From Streptomyces sp. NRRL WC-3605 (GTDB taxonomy: Bacteria; Actinomycetota; Actinomycetes; Streptomycetales; Streptomycetaceae), in assembly GCF_001509795.1 (NCBI RefSeq), contig NZ_LLZN01000052.1, positions 1-64,000 on the forward strand: a stretch of DNA of 64,000 nt, given 5' to 3'. The notes beneath the pieces were generated by a model. It saw nothing but the letters and a program-made list of their open reading frames with translations, had not been told where the DNA came from and did not search any database. Of the stretch, positions 26,269-36,015 are shown in pieces. The number at the start of each line of letters is the position of its first letter. Positions within the stretch are counted from its first letter, which is position 1. Both the position numbers and the translations under genes were made by a program.

Positions 26269-28014
26269 GTGCAGTTCGAGGTGTGGGCACCAGAGGCCGA
26301 CCGGGTCACGCTCCATTGCGACGGCGCCACGCGCGCGTTGGAGCCCGATCCGGAGCGTGCGGGTTGGTGGCGGGGGGAGGCGGACGCGCGGGACGGCAGC
26401 CGCTACGGCTTCGCGCTGGACGACGGGCCGGTGCTGCCCGATCCGCGGTCGCGCCGGCAGCCGGACGGCCCGGACGGGCTGAGCGCGGTCGTCGACCCCG
26501 CGCGGTACGAGTGGCGCGCCGACTGGGCGGGCCGGCCGCTGCCCGGCGCGGTCCTGTACGAGCTGCACGTGGGCACGTACACGCGCGAGGGCACCCTGGA
26601 CGCCGCCGCGGACCGGCTCGGGCACCTCGCGGAACTGGGCGTGACACACGTCGAGTTGATGCCGCTGACGCCCTTCCCCGGCCGGCACGGCTGGGGGTAC
26701 GAGGGGGTCTCGCTGTGGGCGGTGCACGAGCCGTACGGCGGCCCCGAGGCGCTGAAACGCTTCGTCGACCGGGCGCACGCGCTGGGGCTCGGCGTGGTCC
26801 TGGACGTGGTCCACAACCACTTCGGCCCCTCCGGCAACTACCTGCCCGCCTTCGGGCCGTATCTGACCGACCGGCACCAGACGCCCTGGGGCGCCGCCGT
26901 CAACCTGGACGCACCCGGCTCGGACGAGGTGCGCGCCTTCCTCGTCGGCAGCGCGCTGGCCTGGCTGCGGGACTACCGGCTCGACGGACTGCGGCTGGAC
27001 GCGGTGCACGCGCTGGTGGACACGCGCGCGTGCCACTTCCTGGAGGAGCTGTCGACGGCCGTCGACGCGCTCGCCGCCGAGCTGGGCCGTCCGCTGTCGC
27101 TGATCGCGGAGACCGACCTGAACGACCCGCGGCTGATCACCGCGCGCGAGAACGGCGGGCTCGGCCTGCACGCCCAGTGGAACGACGACTTCCACCACGC
27201 CCTGCACACGGCTCTGACCGGCGAGTCCCAGGGCTACTACGCCGACTTCGCGCGGGCGCCCCTCGCCGCCGTGGCCAAGACCCTGACCGGCGGCTACTTC
27301 CACGACGGCACCTGGTCCAGCTTCCGGGGCCGCGGCCACGGACGCCCGCTGGACCGTACGCGGGTGGGCGGGCACCGGCTGCTCGGTTACAGCCAGACCC
27401 ACGACCAGGTCGGCAACCGCGCCCAGGGCGACCGGCTCGCCGCCCTGCTCTCCCCCGGGCTGCTGGCCTGCGCGGCCACGCTGACGCTGACGGCGCCGTT
27501 CACGCCGATGCTGTTCCAGGGCGAGGAGTGGGCGGCGGGCACGCCCTGGCAGTTCTTCACCGACCACACCGACCCCGAGCTGGCCGAGGCCGTACGGCGG
27601 GGCAGGCGGCGGGAGTTCGCCGCGCACGGCTGGGCCGAGGAAGACGTGCCGGACCCGCAGGACCCGGCGACCCGGGAGCGCTCCTGCCTGGACTGGTCCG
27701 AGCCCGGCCGCGAGCCGCACGCGCGCGTGCTCGCCTGGTACCGGCGCCTGATCGCCCTGCGCCACGAACAGCCCGACCTCACCGACCCCGACCTCGCCGA
27801 CACCAAGGTCGCCTACGACGAGCAGGCCCGCTGGCTCGCCTTCCGGCGCGGGGACGTCCGGGTGGCCGTGAACCTCTCCGACCGCCCGGCGGCGATCCCG
27901 CTGGGCCCGCGCAAGGCGGAGGTCCTCGCCGCGTGGGAGCCGGTGGAAGCGCCTGGGGCGGACGGGGTGCTGCAGGTGCCGGGCGAGTCGGGGGTGGTCC
28001 TGCTCCAGTCCTGA
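26269..28014 (+). CDS. treZ: Malto-oligosyltrehalose trehalohydrolase TreZ
   Basis: A 581-residue GH13 enzyme that releases trehalose from maltooligosyl-trehalose made by TreY. An N-terminal CBM48-like domain (FEVWAPEADRVTLHCDG) precedes the barrel. Catalytic sites: YRLDGLRLDAVHAL (nucleophile), LSLIAETDLNDP (acid) and SQTHDQVGNRAQGDR (Asp with the TreZ-specific QVGNRA). The GTG at 26269 follows AAGGGG by 8 bases. It is unlinked from treY by about 4 kb and has its own upstream region of 182 bases. It ends at a hairpin and repeat block. Confidence 0.95.
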   Translation: MQFEVWAPEADRVTLHCDGATRALEPDPERAGWWRGEADARDGSRYGFALDDGPVLPDPRSRRQPDGPDGLSAVVDPARYEWRADWAGRPLPGAVLYELHVGTYTREGTLDAAADRLGHLAELGVTHVELMPLTPFPGRHGWGYEGVSLWAVHEPYGGPEALKRFVDRAHALGLGVVLDVVHNHFGPSGNYLPAFGPYLTDRHQTPWGAAVNLDAPGSDEVRAFLVGSALAWLRDYRLDGLRLDAVHALVDTRACHFLEELSTAVDALAAELGRPLSLIAETDLNDPRLITARENGGLGLHAQWNDDFHHALHTALTGESQGYYADFARAPLAAVAKTLTGGYFHDGTWSSFRGRGHGRPLDRTRVGGHRLLGYSQTHDQVGNRAQGDRLAALLSPGLLACAATLTLTAPFTPMLFQGEEWAAGTPWQFFTDHTDPELAEAVRRGRRREFAAHGWAEEDVPDPQDPATRERSCLDWSEPGREPHARVLAWYRRLIALRHEQPDLTDPDLADTKVAYDEQARWLAFRRGDVRVAVNLSDRPAAIPLGPRKAEVLAAWEPVEAPGADGVLQVPGESGVVLLQS

Positions 28015-28016
28015 CC

Positions 28017-28038
28017 GGATCTCAGGGCCATGAGATCC
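28017..28038 (+). terminator. Stem-loop after treZ
   Basis: GGATCTCA-GGGCCA-TGAGATCC: a perfect 8-base stem with 6-base loop beginning 3 bases after the treZ stop. It overlaps the first units of a short tandem repeat. Confidence 0.55.
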
Positions 28039-28075
28039 CAGGGCTCGGGGTCTCAGGGCTCCCGGTCTCAGGGCT
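28018..28075. repeat. Four tandem copies of a 12-mer (G[AG]TCTCAGGGCT-like)
   Basis: Near-identical 12-base units start at 28018, 28034, 28049 and 28064, a period of 15-16 bases. They fill the space between the convergent treZ and phosphotransferase genes. The last two units are identical. They look like a local slippage product overlapping the terminator. Confidence 0.7.
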
Positions 28076-28997
28076 AGGGCTCGCCGTCCGTGACCCGCTC
28101 CAGCAGGATCGCCTCCCAGGCGTTGCGCAGCCAGGTGCGCAGCACGGGCAGGGGGGTCGTGCCCTGCCCGTCCAGGCGGGCCGCCAGACGCACGATCGCG
28201 TCGCAGCGGGCCAGCCAGAGGCCGCGCAGGCAGGGGCGGGCGCCGTACCCCGCGAGGGTGGCGGCGCGGACGGCGGCCGGTGAGCCCACGGCGAGCGCGA
28301 GCCCCGCGATGTCCTCGGCGGGATCGCCCACGACGGTGCCGTCCCAGCCGAGGACGCCGCGCACCCTGCCGTCGGCGCTGACGACGAGGTGGTCGCCGGT
28401 GAGCGCGTGGTGGACGAGGACGGCGGCACTCGGCTGCGCCCCGAGCTGCACGGCAGCGGGCCGCGTCAGCTGCCGCAGGCGCTCGGCGTCGAACTCGTCG
28501 GCGGCGGCCAGCCGGTCCGTGGCGCCCTCGGCGGTGCGGCGCAGGGCCTCCAGCGAGCGCGGGGCGGCGCGCGGCACGCCGAGCGTCTCGGCCTGCCGTA
28601 CGGAGATCTGGTGCAGGCCGGTGAGCAGCCCGGACAGGTCGGCCTCGCCGAGCGCGGACACCTTGTTCTCGGTGCCCGGGGCGCCGGGCATCCGGGTGTC
28701 GAGGCTGTAGGTCAGGCCGGGCGCCCACTCGCCGTGGGCGACGCTGGTCGGCACGGCGACGGGCACGTGCGGGCGGACCAGCTCGCGCAGCCGCAGTTCG
28801 CGGCGCTGGCGGACGGCGGCCTCCCGGTCGAGGGCGAGCCGCAGCACATGGCGGGTGCCGACCAGCCAGGTGGTGGGGTCGGCGCCCGGGGACGCGGGCC
28901 GGATCTCGGGGCCGGCCGCGCCGCCGGCGCGGTCCTCGATCAGGGAACGGACCAGTCGGCGGACGGTGTCCGCGGTGGGTGTCGGTGCCTGGGTCAT
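28074..28997 (-). CDS. Phosphotransferase family protein (APH-like)
   Basis: A 307-residue kinase-fold protein. The N-lobe shows TTWLVGTRHVLRLAL in the ATP-lysine region (with Arg-Leu rather than Lys). The C-lobe shows LVHHALTGDHLVV (a Brenner-type HxxxxGD loop) and GVLGWDGTVVGDPAEDIAGL (metal-binding Asp). The missing canonical Lys and Asn make catalytic competence uncertain. The ATG at 28997 is preferred over an in-frame start at 29054. The next gene on the same strand is an M24 peptidase 60 bases upstream, so they may be co-transcribed. Confidence 0.75.
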   Translation of the reverse strand: MTQAPTPTADTVRRLVRSLIEDRAGGAAGPEIRPASPGADPTTWLVGTRHVLRLALDREAAVRQRRELRLRELVRPHVPVAVPTSVAHGEWAPGLTYSLDTRMPGAPGTENKVSALGEADLSGLLTGLHQISVRQAETLGVPRAAPRSLEALRRTAEGATDRLAAADEFDAERLRQLTRPAAVQLGAQPSAAVLVHHALTGDHLVVSADGRVRGVLGWDGTVVGDPAEDIAGLALAVGSPAAVRAATLAGYGARPCLRGLWLARCDAIVRLAARLDGQGTTPLPVLRTWLRNAWEAILLERVTDGEP

Positions 28998-29057
28998 GGG
29001 CGCGCCGTTGTCGCTCGGGGGTGGACGGGGGCTCCTTGCTCCGGGGCGGGTCACCGG

Positions 29058-30185
29058 TCAGTCGACGATCACCAGCTCCCGGGTGGTGTCGTTGAGGCGC
29101 CGGGCGCCGTCCTCGGTGACGGTGACGATGTCCTCGATGCGCACGCCGAAGCGGCCGGGCAGGTAGACGCCCGGCTCGACGGAGAAGCACATGCCGGGCA
29201 CCAGGGGCTGTTCCTCGCCCTCGATCATGTACGGCGGCTCGTGCGTGGTGACGCCGATGCCGTGACCGGTGCGGTGGATGAAGTACGGCCCGTAGCCGGC
29301 CTCGTCGATGACGGCGCGGGCGGCCCGGTCGACGTCCTGGCAGGCCGCGCCCGGCCGGACGGCCCGGTACCCGGCCTCCTGGGCGGCGCGCACGAGGTCG
29401 TGGACGCGGCGCTCCTCGTCGGTGGGCGGTCCGACGTGGACCGTGCGGGACGTGTCGGAGCCGTAGCCGTCCCTCAGGCCGCCGAAGTCGAGGACGACCA
29501 TGTCGCCCCGCTCGATCGTCCGGTCGCCGGCCTCGTGGTGCGGGTCGGCGCCGTTCGGGCCGGAGGCGACGATGGTGAAGTCGACCTGGGAGTGCCCGAA
29601 GCGCCGCAGCAGCTCCGCGAGGTCGGCCGCCACCTCGGACTCCCGGCGCCCGCCGAAGGGCACCGCGCGGATCTCCTCGAAGGCCGCGTCCGCGGCGGCG
29701 CCCGCGGCGGCCAGCAGCTCCAGCTCCGCCGCGTCCTTGACGGCCCGCAGCATCGGCAGCGCGTCGGTGAGGGAGGCGTACGAGGTGCCGGGCAGGGCCC
29801 GCTGGAGGGCGAGCAGATGCATCGCCCAGGCGTTGTCGCTGATGCCGAACCGGCCGCTCGCGTCCAGGAGGGCGGCGGTGGCCGCGTAGGGGTCCTGGCC
29901 GTCGGTCCAGTCGCGCAGGGTCGTCACGGGCGCACCGGTGGCCTTCGCCGCGTCCGGGGCCTCCAGGGCGGGCACGACGAGGACGGGCCCGTGGTCCGCG
30001 GTGAGGACCAGCAGGGTGAGCCGCTCGGTGTCGGCGGGCGGGGAGTACCCGGTGAGCCACACCATGTCCGGTCCGGGCGCCACCAGGAGCCCGGCGAGCC
30101 CGGCGCTCGCGGCGGCCCCGACGGCACGCTCCATCCGGGCCCGGTAGTCGTCGGCGGTGAAGGGCGCGGGCGCGGTGCCGCTCAT
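29058..30185 (-). CDS. M24 family Xaa-Pro aminopeptidase/dipeptidase
   Basis: A 375-residue cytosolic metallopeptidase. The N-terminal creatinase-like domain (to about residue 135) is followed by the pita-bread domain. Metal ligands can be placed at VVLDFGG (Asp), GSDTSRTVH (Asp), HRTGHGIG (His), FSVEPGVY (Glu) and VRIEDIV (Glu), a complete set. It cleaves peptides before proline or an analogous substrate. The ATG at 30185 has GGGAGG about 7 bases upstream. Confidence 0.9.
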   Translation of the reverse strand: MSGTAPAPFTADDYRARMERAVGAAASAGLAGLLVAPGPDMVWLTGYSPPADTERLTLLVLTADHGPVLVVPALEAPDAAKATGAPVTTLRDWTDGQDPYAATAALLDASGRFGISDNAWAMHLLALQRALPGTSYASLTDALPMLRAVKDAAELELLAAAGAAADAAFEEIRAVPFGGRRESEVAADLAELLRRFGHSQVDFTIVASGPNGADPHHEAGDRTIERGDMVVLDFGGLRDGYGSDTSRTVHVGPPTDEERRVHDLVRAAQEAGYRAVRPGAACQDVDRAARAVIDEAGYGPYFIHRTGHGIGVTTHEPPYMIEGEEQPLVPGMCFSVEPGVYLPGRFGVRIEDIVTVTEDGARRLNDTTRELVIVD

Positions 30186-30494
30186 CCGGGCCTCCCAGGT
30201 CACGTGAAAGGAGTACGGGCAGCATCCTGCCCGCCCGGGACACGCCACGCGAGCCGGTCACGGGAACCTCGGCGACCGGTTCCGCCGGGGCCGGTGGGCG
30301 GGGACGGCCGGAGCGTGCGGTCCGGGCGGCTGGGCGCCGGTGAATGCGCGTCCGGCGGCGGCTCGGGACGGTCGGTGCCCCCGTGGTCCGGGGGCACCGC
30401 GCCGGGACCGGGTGCTGGGTGCCTCGCGGGCCGGGGTGCGGACCTCGCCCCGGCTCGCGAGCGCCGCTGCCGGGGTGATGCGCCGTGCGGGTGG
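30186..30494. other. Intergenic region with terminator-like hairpin
   Basis: This 309-base stretch between the M24 peptidase start and the PDZ protein stop contains no convincing gene. Its only strong structure is a 10-base perfect stem at 30374-30398, listed separately. The 188 bases nearest the peptidase should hold its promoter, but I cannot pick out a clear -10/-35 pair. Confidence 0.6.
30374..30398 (-). terminator. Stem-loop downstream of the PDZ protein gene
   Basis: GGTGCCCCCG-TGGTC-CGGGGGCACC, a perfect 10-base GC stem about 100 bases after the stop of the leftward PDZ gene. Confidence 0.6.
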
Positions 30495-31067
30495 TCATGT
30501 CGTGATGCCCGGGACGGCCGTCAGGTGCTGGCGGGTGCCGTTGCTGTGGCGGACCGTCAGGGTGATCCCGCGGCCGGGGCGGGCGCGGGAGACCGCTCGC
30601 GCCAGGGACGCCGCGTCGTCGACGCGGGACCGGCCGAGCGCGAGGACGACGTCTCCGCGCACGAGACCCGCCGTGTAGCCGGGGCCGGGGACATGGACGG
30701 CGACGACCAGGGCACCCGGCCCGCGTGCGTCGACGGCCTCCAGCCCGAGCGTCGCGCCGGTGGCCGGCGCGGGGGACGTGGTGGCCGGTGCCGGGACGGC
30801 GGGCCGCGTCGCGCTGGGGCCGGGGGCGCTCCGGCTCTGGAGCGCGGCGAGTTCCCTCATGCCGATCACCGTGCTGCCGACGGTGCCGAGCCCGACGCCC
30901 GCCAGGACGAGGACCAGGGCCGCGAGGACCGCGACGGCGAGGTTCGCCAGGCGCCGCCCGCGCCGGCGGGGCGCGGCGTGCGGGCGCCGGGCGCCCCCGT
31001 CCGCCCGGTCCTTGTCGGTGGGCCCCTGACCAGGCATGGGCTTGGGTCGCAACGCAGTCTGTTCCAT
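30495..31067 (-). CDS. Membrane-anchored PDZ-domain protein
   Basis: A 190-residue protein with a basic cytoplasmic N-terminus (about 40 residues, Arg-rich), one transmembrane helix (NLAVAVLAALVLVLAGVGLG, about residues 42-62), a Pro/Ala/Thr linker and a C-terminal PDZ domain (VPGPGYTAGLVRGDVVLALG, then SLARAVSRARPG). It resembles the tail half of an HtrA/DegP-type protein without the protease. An extracytoplasmic peptide-binding role is likely. The ATG follows GGAGG. Confidence 0.82.
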   Translation of the reverse strand: MEQTALRPKPMPGQGPTDKDRADGGARRPHAAPRRRGRRLANLAVAVLAALVLVLAGVGLGTVGSTVIGMRELAALQSRSAPGPSATRPAVPAPATTSPAPATGATLGLEAVDARGPGALVVAVHVPGPGYTAGLVRGDVVLALGRSRVDDAASLARAVSRARPGRGITLTVRHSNGTRQHLTAVPGITT

Positions 31068-31166
31068 CGGATCGCCTCCGGCAGGTGACTACCCTGCGCA
31101 CCGGCGCACGACGAGCCACGATCGAGTGAGACTGACCGCCGTCCCCCCCCACCCCGAGGAGTGACC

Positions 31167-31646
31167 GTGCCGACGCGAGCCGAGCATGAGTGGACGCGGC
31201 GGGCCGTCGCGCTGGCCACGGAGAGCGTGGCCGAGGGCGGTGGCCCGTTCGGCGCCCTGGTCGTCCGGGACGGCGAGGTGGTCGCCACGGGCACCAACCG
31301 CGTCACCGCCGGCCTCGACCCCACCGCGCACGCCGAGGTGTGCGCGGTGCGGGCCGCGTGCGCGGTGCTGGGCAGGGCCTCGCTGGAGGGCTGTGCGCTG
31401 ATCGTGTCGTGCGAGCCGTGCCCGATGTGCCTGACCGCGGCCCTGTGGGCGCGCCTGGACCGGGTCGTGTACTGCGCCGACCGGCACGACGCCGCGGCGG
31501 CCGGCTTCGACGACGCGGCGCTGCACGAGCTGTTCGCCCCGCGGGACGGTGTGCCCTGGCCGCTGTCGCTGGAGCGGCTGGACCTGCCGGGCCGTACGGA
31601 GCCGTTCGACGCGTGGCGGGCCGCACCCCACCGCGAGGAGTACTGA
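31167..31646 (+). CDS. Nucleoside/guanine deaminase-like zinc enzyme
   Basis: A 159-residue cytidine/deoxycytidylate deaminase-fold protein. It has GPFGALVV, the zinc/proton-shuttle motif TAHAEV (His and Glu) and the zinc Cys pair CEPCPMC. The FDDAALHELFA and C-terminal segment resemble bacterial guanine deaminases more than TadA. It probably deaminates a purine or pyrimidine base in salvage. The GTG at 31167 is chosen over 31161 because GAGGA then has correct spacing. It converges on geosmin synthase. Confidence 0.87.
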   Translation: MPTRAEHEWTRRAVALATESVAEGGGPFGALVVRDGEVVATGTNRVTAGLDPTAHAEVCAVRAACAVLGRASLEGCALIVSCEPCPMCLTAALWARLDRVVYCADRHDAAAAGFDDAALHELFAPRDGVPWPLSLERLDLPGRTEPFDAWRAAPHREEY

Positions 31647-31651
31647 GACGG

Positions 31652-31689
31652 GACGGCCCCCGTCCTGATCGCGACAGGGCGGGGGCGTC
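31652..31689. terminator. Bidirectional stem-loop between deaminase and geosmin synthase genes
   Basis: Arms 31652-31667 and 31675-31689 pair over about 15 bases with one bulged G and one G-U, around a 7-base loop. It sits between two convergent genes. Confidence 0.65.
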
Positions 31690-31693
31690 CGGG

Positions 31694-33865
<2,172 letters not shown>

Positions 33866-34083
33866 CTACCCAGGGCGTTCGGCGGGCATCCTCCGGGCCG
33901 CACATGATCACACCATCGCGTGAAACGGGGGCGAAAGCGGGCGTCCCGGGCGGGTGTTGTGGCGCCCGGGGGCGGCCACGGGCGCGCGGCGGGCCCACCG
34001 TCCGCCGGACCGGCCGCCCGGCTGCCCGGCTGCCCGGCTGCCTGCGTCAGGTCAAGCGCGTCCCGTCAGGTCGACCGCTTCCG

Positions 34084-35271
34084 TCAGGCCCGCACCTGGA
34101 TCAGGGCGTGCGTCCCGGCCGTCCGCCACTTCTGCCCCTCGGCGGTCACCAGCGCGGCCTCCGTACCGGCGTCCAGACCGGTGACCACCTCCGACTTCAG
34201 CGTCCGCAGGGCCGCGACCGGGCCGGGGAAGTGGGCGGTGACCTCGGCGAAGGGCGTGGTGGGCGGCCACCGCCGGTCCCCCACGAGACGGCGGTAGTTG
34301 AGGTCGCCCTTGAGGAGGGTGAGGGTCGCCGAGGCCAGTTCCCCGCGGAGGTCGGCGGGCATGTCCGCGTACGGCAGCGGGGCGCAGGAGAAGGGGTGGG
34401 CGCGCACGGTCAGCCGGCCGTCGCCCAGCGCCTCCCACAGGACGCGCCCGTGCCCGGCGGCGGCACCCGGCGCGGTGACGAGCCGGCGCAGGGCGTCGAG
34501 GACGTCGGCGTGCGTGGCGTCGGAGACGTAGTACGGCTGCGGCTTGACGTGCAGCAGGACCCGGGCGGCTCGACCCTCGGTGAGGAGCCGGGCGATGAGC
34601 AGCAGGTCGGGGACGAGTTCGCGGCCGGCGTTGTCGGCGATCAGGCAGACGGTGGCGGTGCCGGAGGGCGGCAGCAGCGACCAGAGGACATCGCTGTCGT
34701 CTGCCACCAGGGGCGGGGTGCCGGAGTCGGACGGGTCGCCCGCGGCCCCCAGCCGGAAGCTGAGGTCGGCGCGGTTGCCCCAGAGTGAGCCGTGCAGCAG
34801 CGCGCGGTCCTGTTCGGCCGGGGGCCGGTCGGCGAGGGCGTCGAGGGCGGCCAGTTCCTCGCCGGTCTCGGGCGAGTCGAGTTCGGCCGTCTTGGACGGG
34901 CGGAACGGGTCGATGCCCTGCCAGGGGCCGGGGGTGAAGTAGCCGACGGCGTCGAGGAGACGGCGGTAGAACCAGCTCTCGGACCACAGCCAGGGCACGT
35001 CGAACCACGACCGGCCGGTGTGGGTGTCCGCGCCCCAGGCCGTCCAGCGGTCCCGGTCGTGGGCGCCGGCGGGGAGCGGTTCGATCACGCCGTCGAGGCA
35101 GTTCGCGAGCAGTGCGTCCAGGGCGCGGCGCTGCTCGGGGCCGTAGGGGAGGGCGTCCCGGACCTGGCGGATGATCGCGGGGTGCCGTTCGGCGAGGACG
35201 CCGTGCGGGAAGGAGCCCGGCTCGTCGGCGAGGAGGACGGGCGGGAGCGGGGCGTCGGACCGTGCGGGCAT
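34084..35271 (-). CDS. Damage-control phosphatase, ARMT1/DUF89 family
   Basis: A 395-residue cytosolic metal-dependent phosphatase homologue. Family landmarks are LIADNAGRELVPDLLLI (the DNxGRE metal site), KGDLNYRRLVGD (Asp/Asn/Arg metal and phosphate residues), and HVKPQPYYVSDAT. ARMT1-type enzymes hydrolyse phosphorylated metabolites, often sugar phosphates arising from side reactions. The ATG at 35271 is preferred to a GTG at 35280. It is 22 bases downstream of the CprB-like gene on the same strand, so the two are probably co-transcribed and share the ARE found upstream of cprB. Confidence 0.85.
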   Translation of the reverse strand: MPARSDAPLPPVLLADEPGSFPHGVLAERHPAIIRQVRDALPYGPEQRRALDALLANCLDGVIEPLPAGAHDRDRWTAWGADTHTGRSWFDVPWLWSESWFYRRLLDAVGYFTPGPWQGIDPFRPSKTAELDSPETGEELAALDALADRPPAEQDRALLHGSLWGNRADLSFRLGAAGDPSDSGTPPLVADDSDVLWSLLPPSGTATVCLIADNAGRELVPDLLLIARLLTEGRAARVLLHVKPQPYYVSDATHADVLDALRRLVTAPGAAAGHGRVLWEALGDGRLTVRAHPFSCAPLPYADMPADLRGELASATLTLLKGDLNYRRLVGDRRWPPTTPFAEVTAHFPGPVAALRTLKSEVVTGLDAGTEAALVTAEGQKWRTAGTHALIQVRA

Positions 35272-35293
35272 GCGCCTCACCGTACCGCCCGGG

Positions 35294-35941
35294 TCAGACG
35301 GCTCTGATCTCCCGTTCCAGCTGTGTCGCGAGGGTGAGGTAGCGGGCGCGGCGGGGCACCGGGACCAGTCCCCGGATCATCAGGTGCCACATCTCGGCCA
35401 CGCGGCGGGGCTGGCGGGCGACGCTCTCCGTGGAGCGGCCGACTACGCGGGTACCGACGAAGAAGCAGACCAGGGCGTGCGCGGCGGCCTCGGCGTCGAC
35501 GTCCGGGTGCAGGTCGGACTCCTGGGCGGCGCACACGAGCCGGCGGGTGGTGATGTCCAGCAGCTCGGTGAACGGGTGCCGCAGGGGCGGGCGGATCAGC
35601 ACTCCCCCGGTGGCCAGGCGCAGCCCGGCGCGCGGGATGGGGCCCTCGACGGACAGGCGGGTGATGCCGAACGTCGTGCGTATCAGGGCCTCGAGGGAGG
35701 AGTAGCCGCGGCCCTCCATCTCGGCGGCGACCTGCCGGGACGCCCGCGACTGGAGTTCCATGATGGCCTGGGCGAGATCCTCCTTCGCCGCGAAGTGGAA
35801 GTACAGGGCCCCCTTGGTGACCTGGGCCTGTTCGACGATGTCGCTCAGACTGGTGCATTCATAGCCATGACGGTCGAACAGTTCGGCGGCGGCTGTGAGG
35901 ATCGTGGTGCGGGTCTGTTCGGCGCGTAGCTGCCTCGCCAT
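35294..35941 (-). CDS. cprB: CprB-type TetR regulator (gamma-butyrolactone receptor-like) lacking the pocket Trp
   Basis: A 215-residue TetR-family repressor whose length and sequence closely follow S. coelicolor CprB as I remember it (MARQLRAEQTR opening, VTKGALYFHFAAKEDLA recognition helix, RPPL-HPFTE pocket). The HTH spans residues about 10-55. Trp127, conserved in ligand-binding receptors, is Leu here (PFTELLDI, codon CTG). It may therefore have altered or no GBL binding, as in pseudo-receptors. An ARE-like operator (35968-35993) lies upstream, implying autoregulation. The afsA-like gene is 74 bases upstream on the same strand. Confidence 0.9.
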   Translation of the reverse strand: MARQLRAEQTRTTILTAAAELFDRHGYECTSLSDIVEQAQVTKGALYFHFAAKEDLAQAIMELQSRASRQVAAEMEGRGYSSLEALIRTTFGITRLSVEGPIPRAGLRLATGGVLIRPPLRHPFTELLDITTRRLVCAAQESDLHPDVDAEAAAHALVCFFVGTRVVGRSTESVARQPRRVAEMWHLMIRGLVPVPRRARYLTLATQLEREIRAV

Positions 35942-35967
35942 CGGGGGGACACTCCTGAAGGGGGCGG

Positions 35968-35993
35968 AAAAGAACGGGACATGCCGTTTGTTT
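35968..35993. promoter_or_regulatory. Autoregulatory element (ARE) upstream of cprB
   Basis: AAAAGAACGG-GACATG-CCGTTTGTTT: a 26-base imperfect palindrome (8 of 10 arm positions pair). It contains ACGGGAC-N3-CCGTTT, which has the same content and spacing as the CprB consensus site I recall. It lies 27 bases before the cprB start codon and just past the afsA-like stop. Confidence 0.75.
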
Positions 35994-36015
35994 CTTACTC
36001 CCTGCACACGATATC

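Noticed and set aside
28074..28997. Phosphotransferase as an aminoglycoside-resistance enzyme
   Set aside because: The ATP-binding Lys and HxDxxxxN catalytic loop are not canonical and no resistance context is present; it is kept only as a family member.
30186..30494. Possible small gene between the M24 peptidase and PDZ genes
   Set aside because: Open frames here have no ribosome-binding site or codon-position bias and overlap a hairpin.
33911..33926. TCAC-N8-GTGA element upstream of geosmin synthase as a BldM or CRP site
   Set aside because: Spacing and flanks do not fit the consensus sites I know; too short to claim without comparison.
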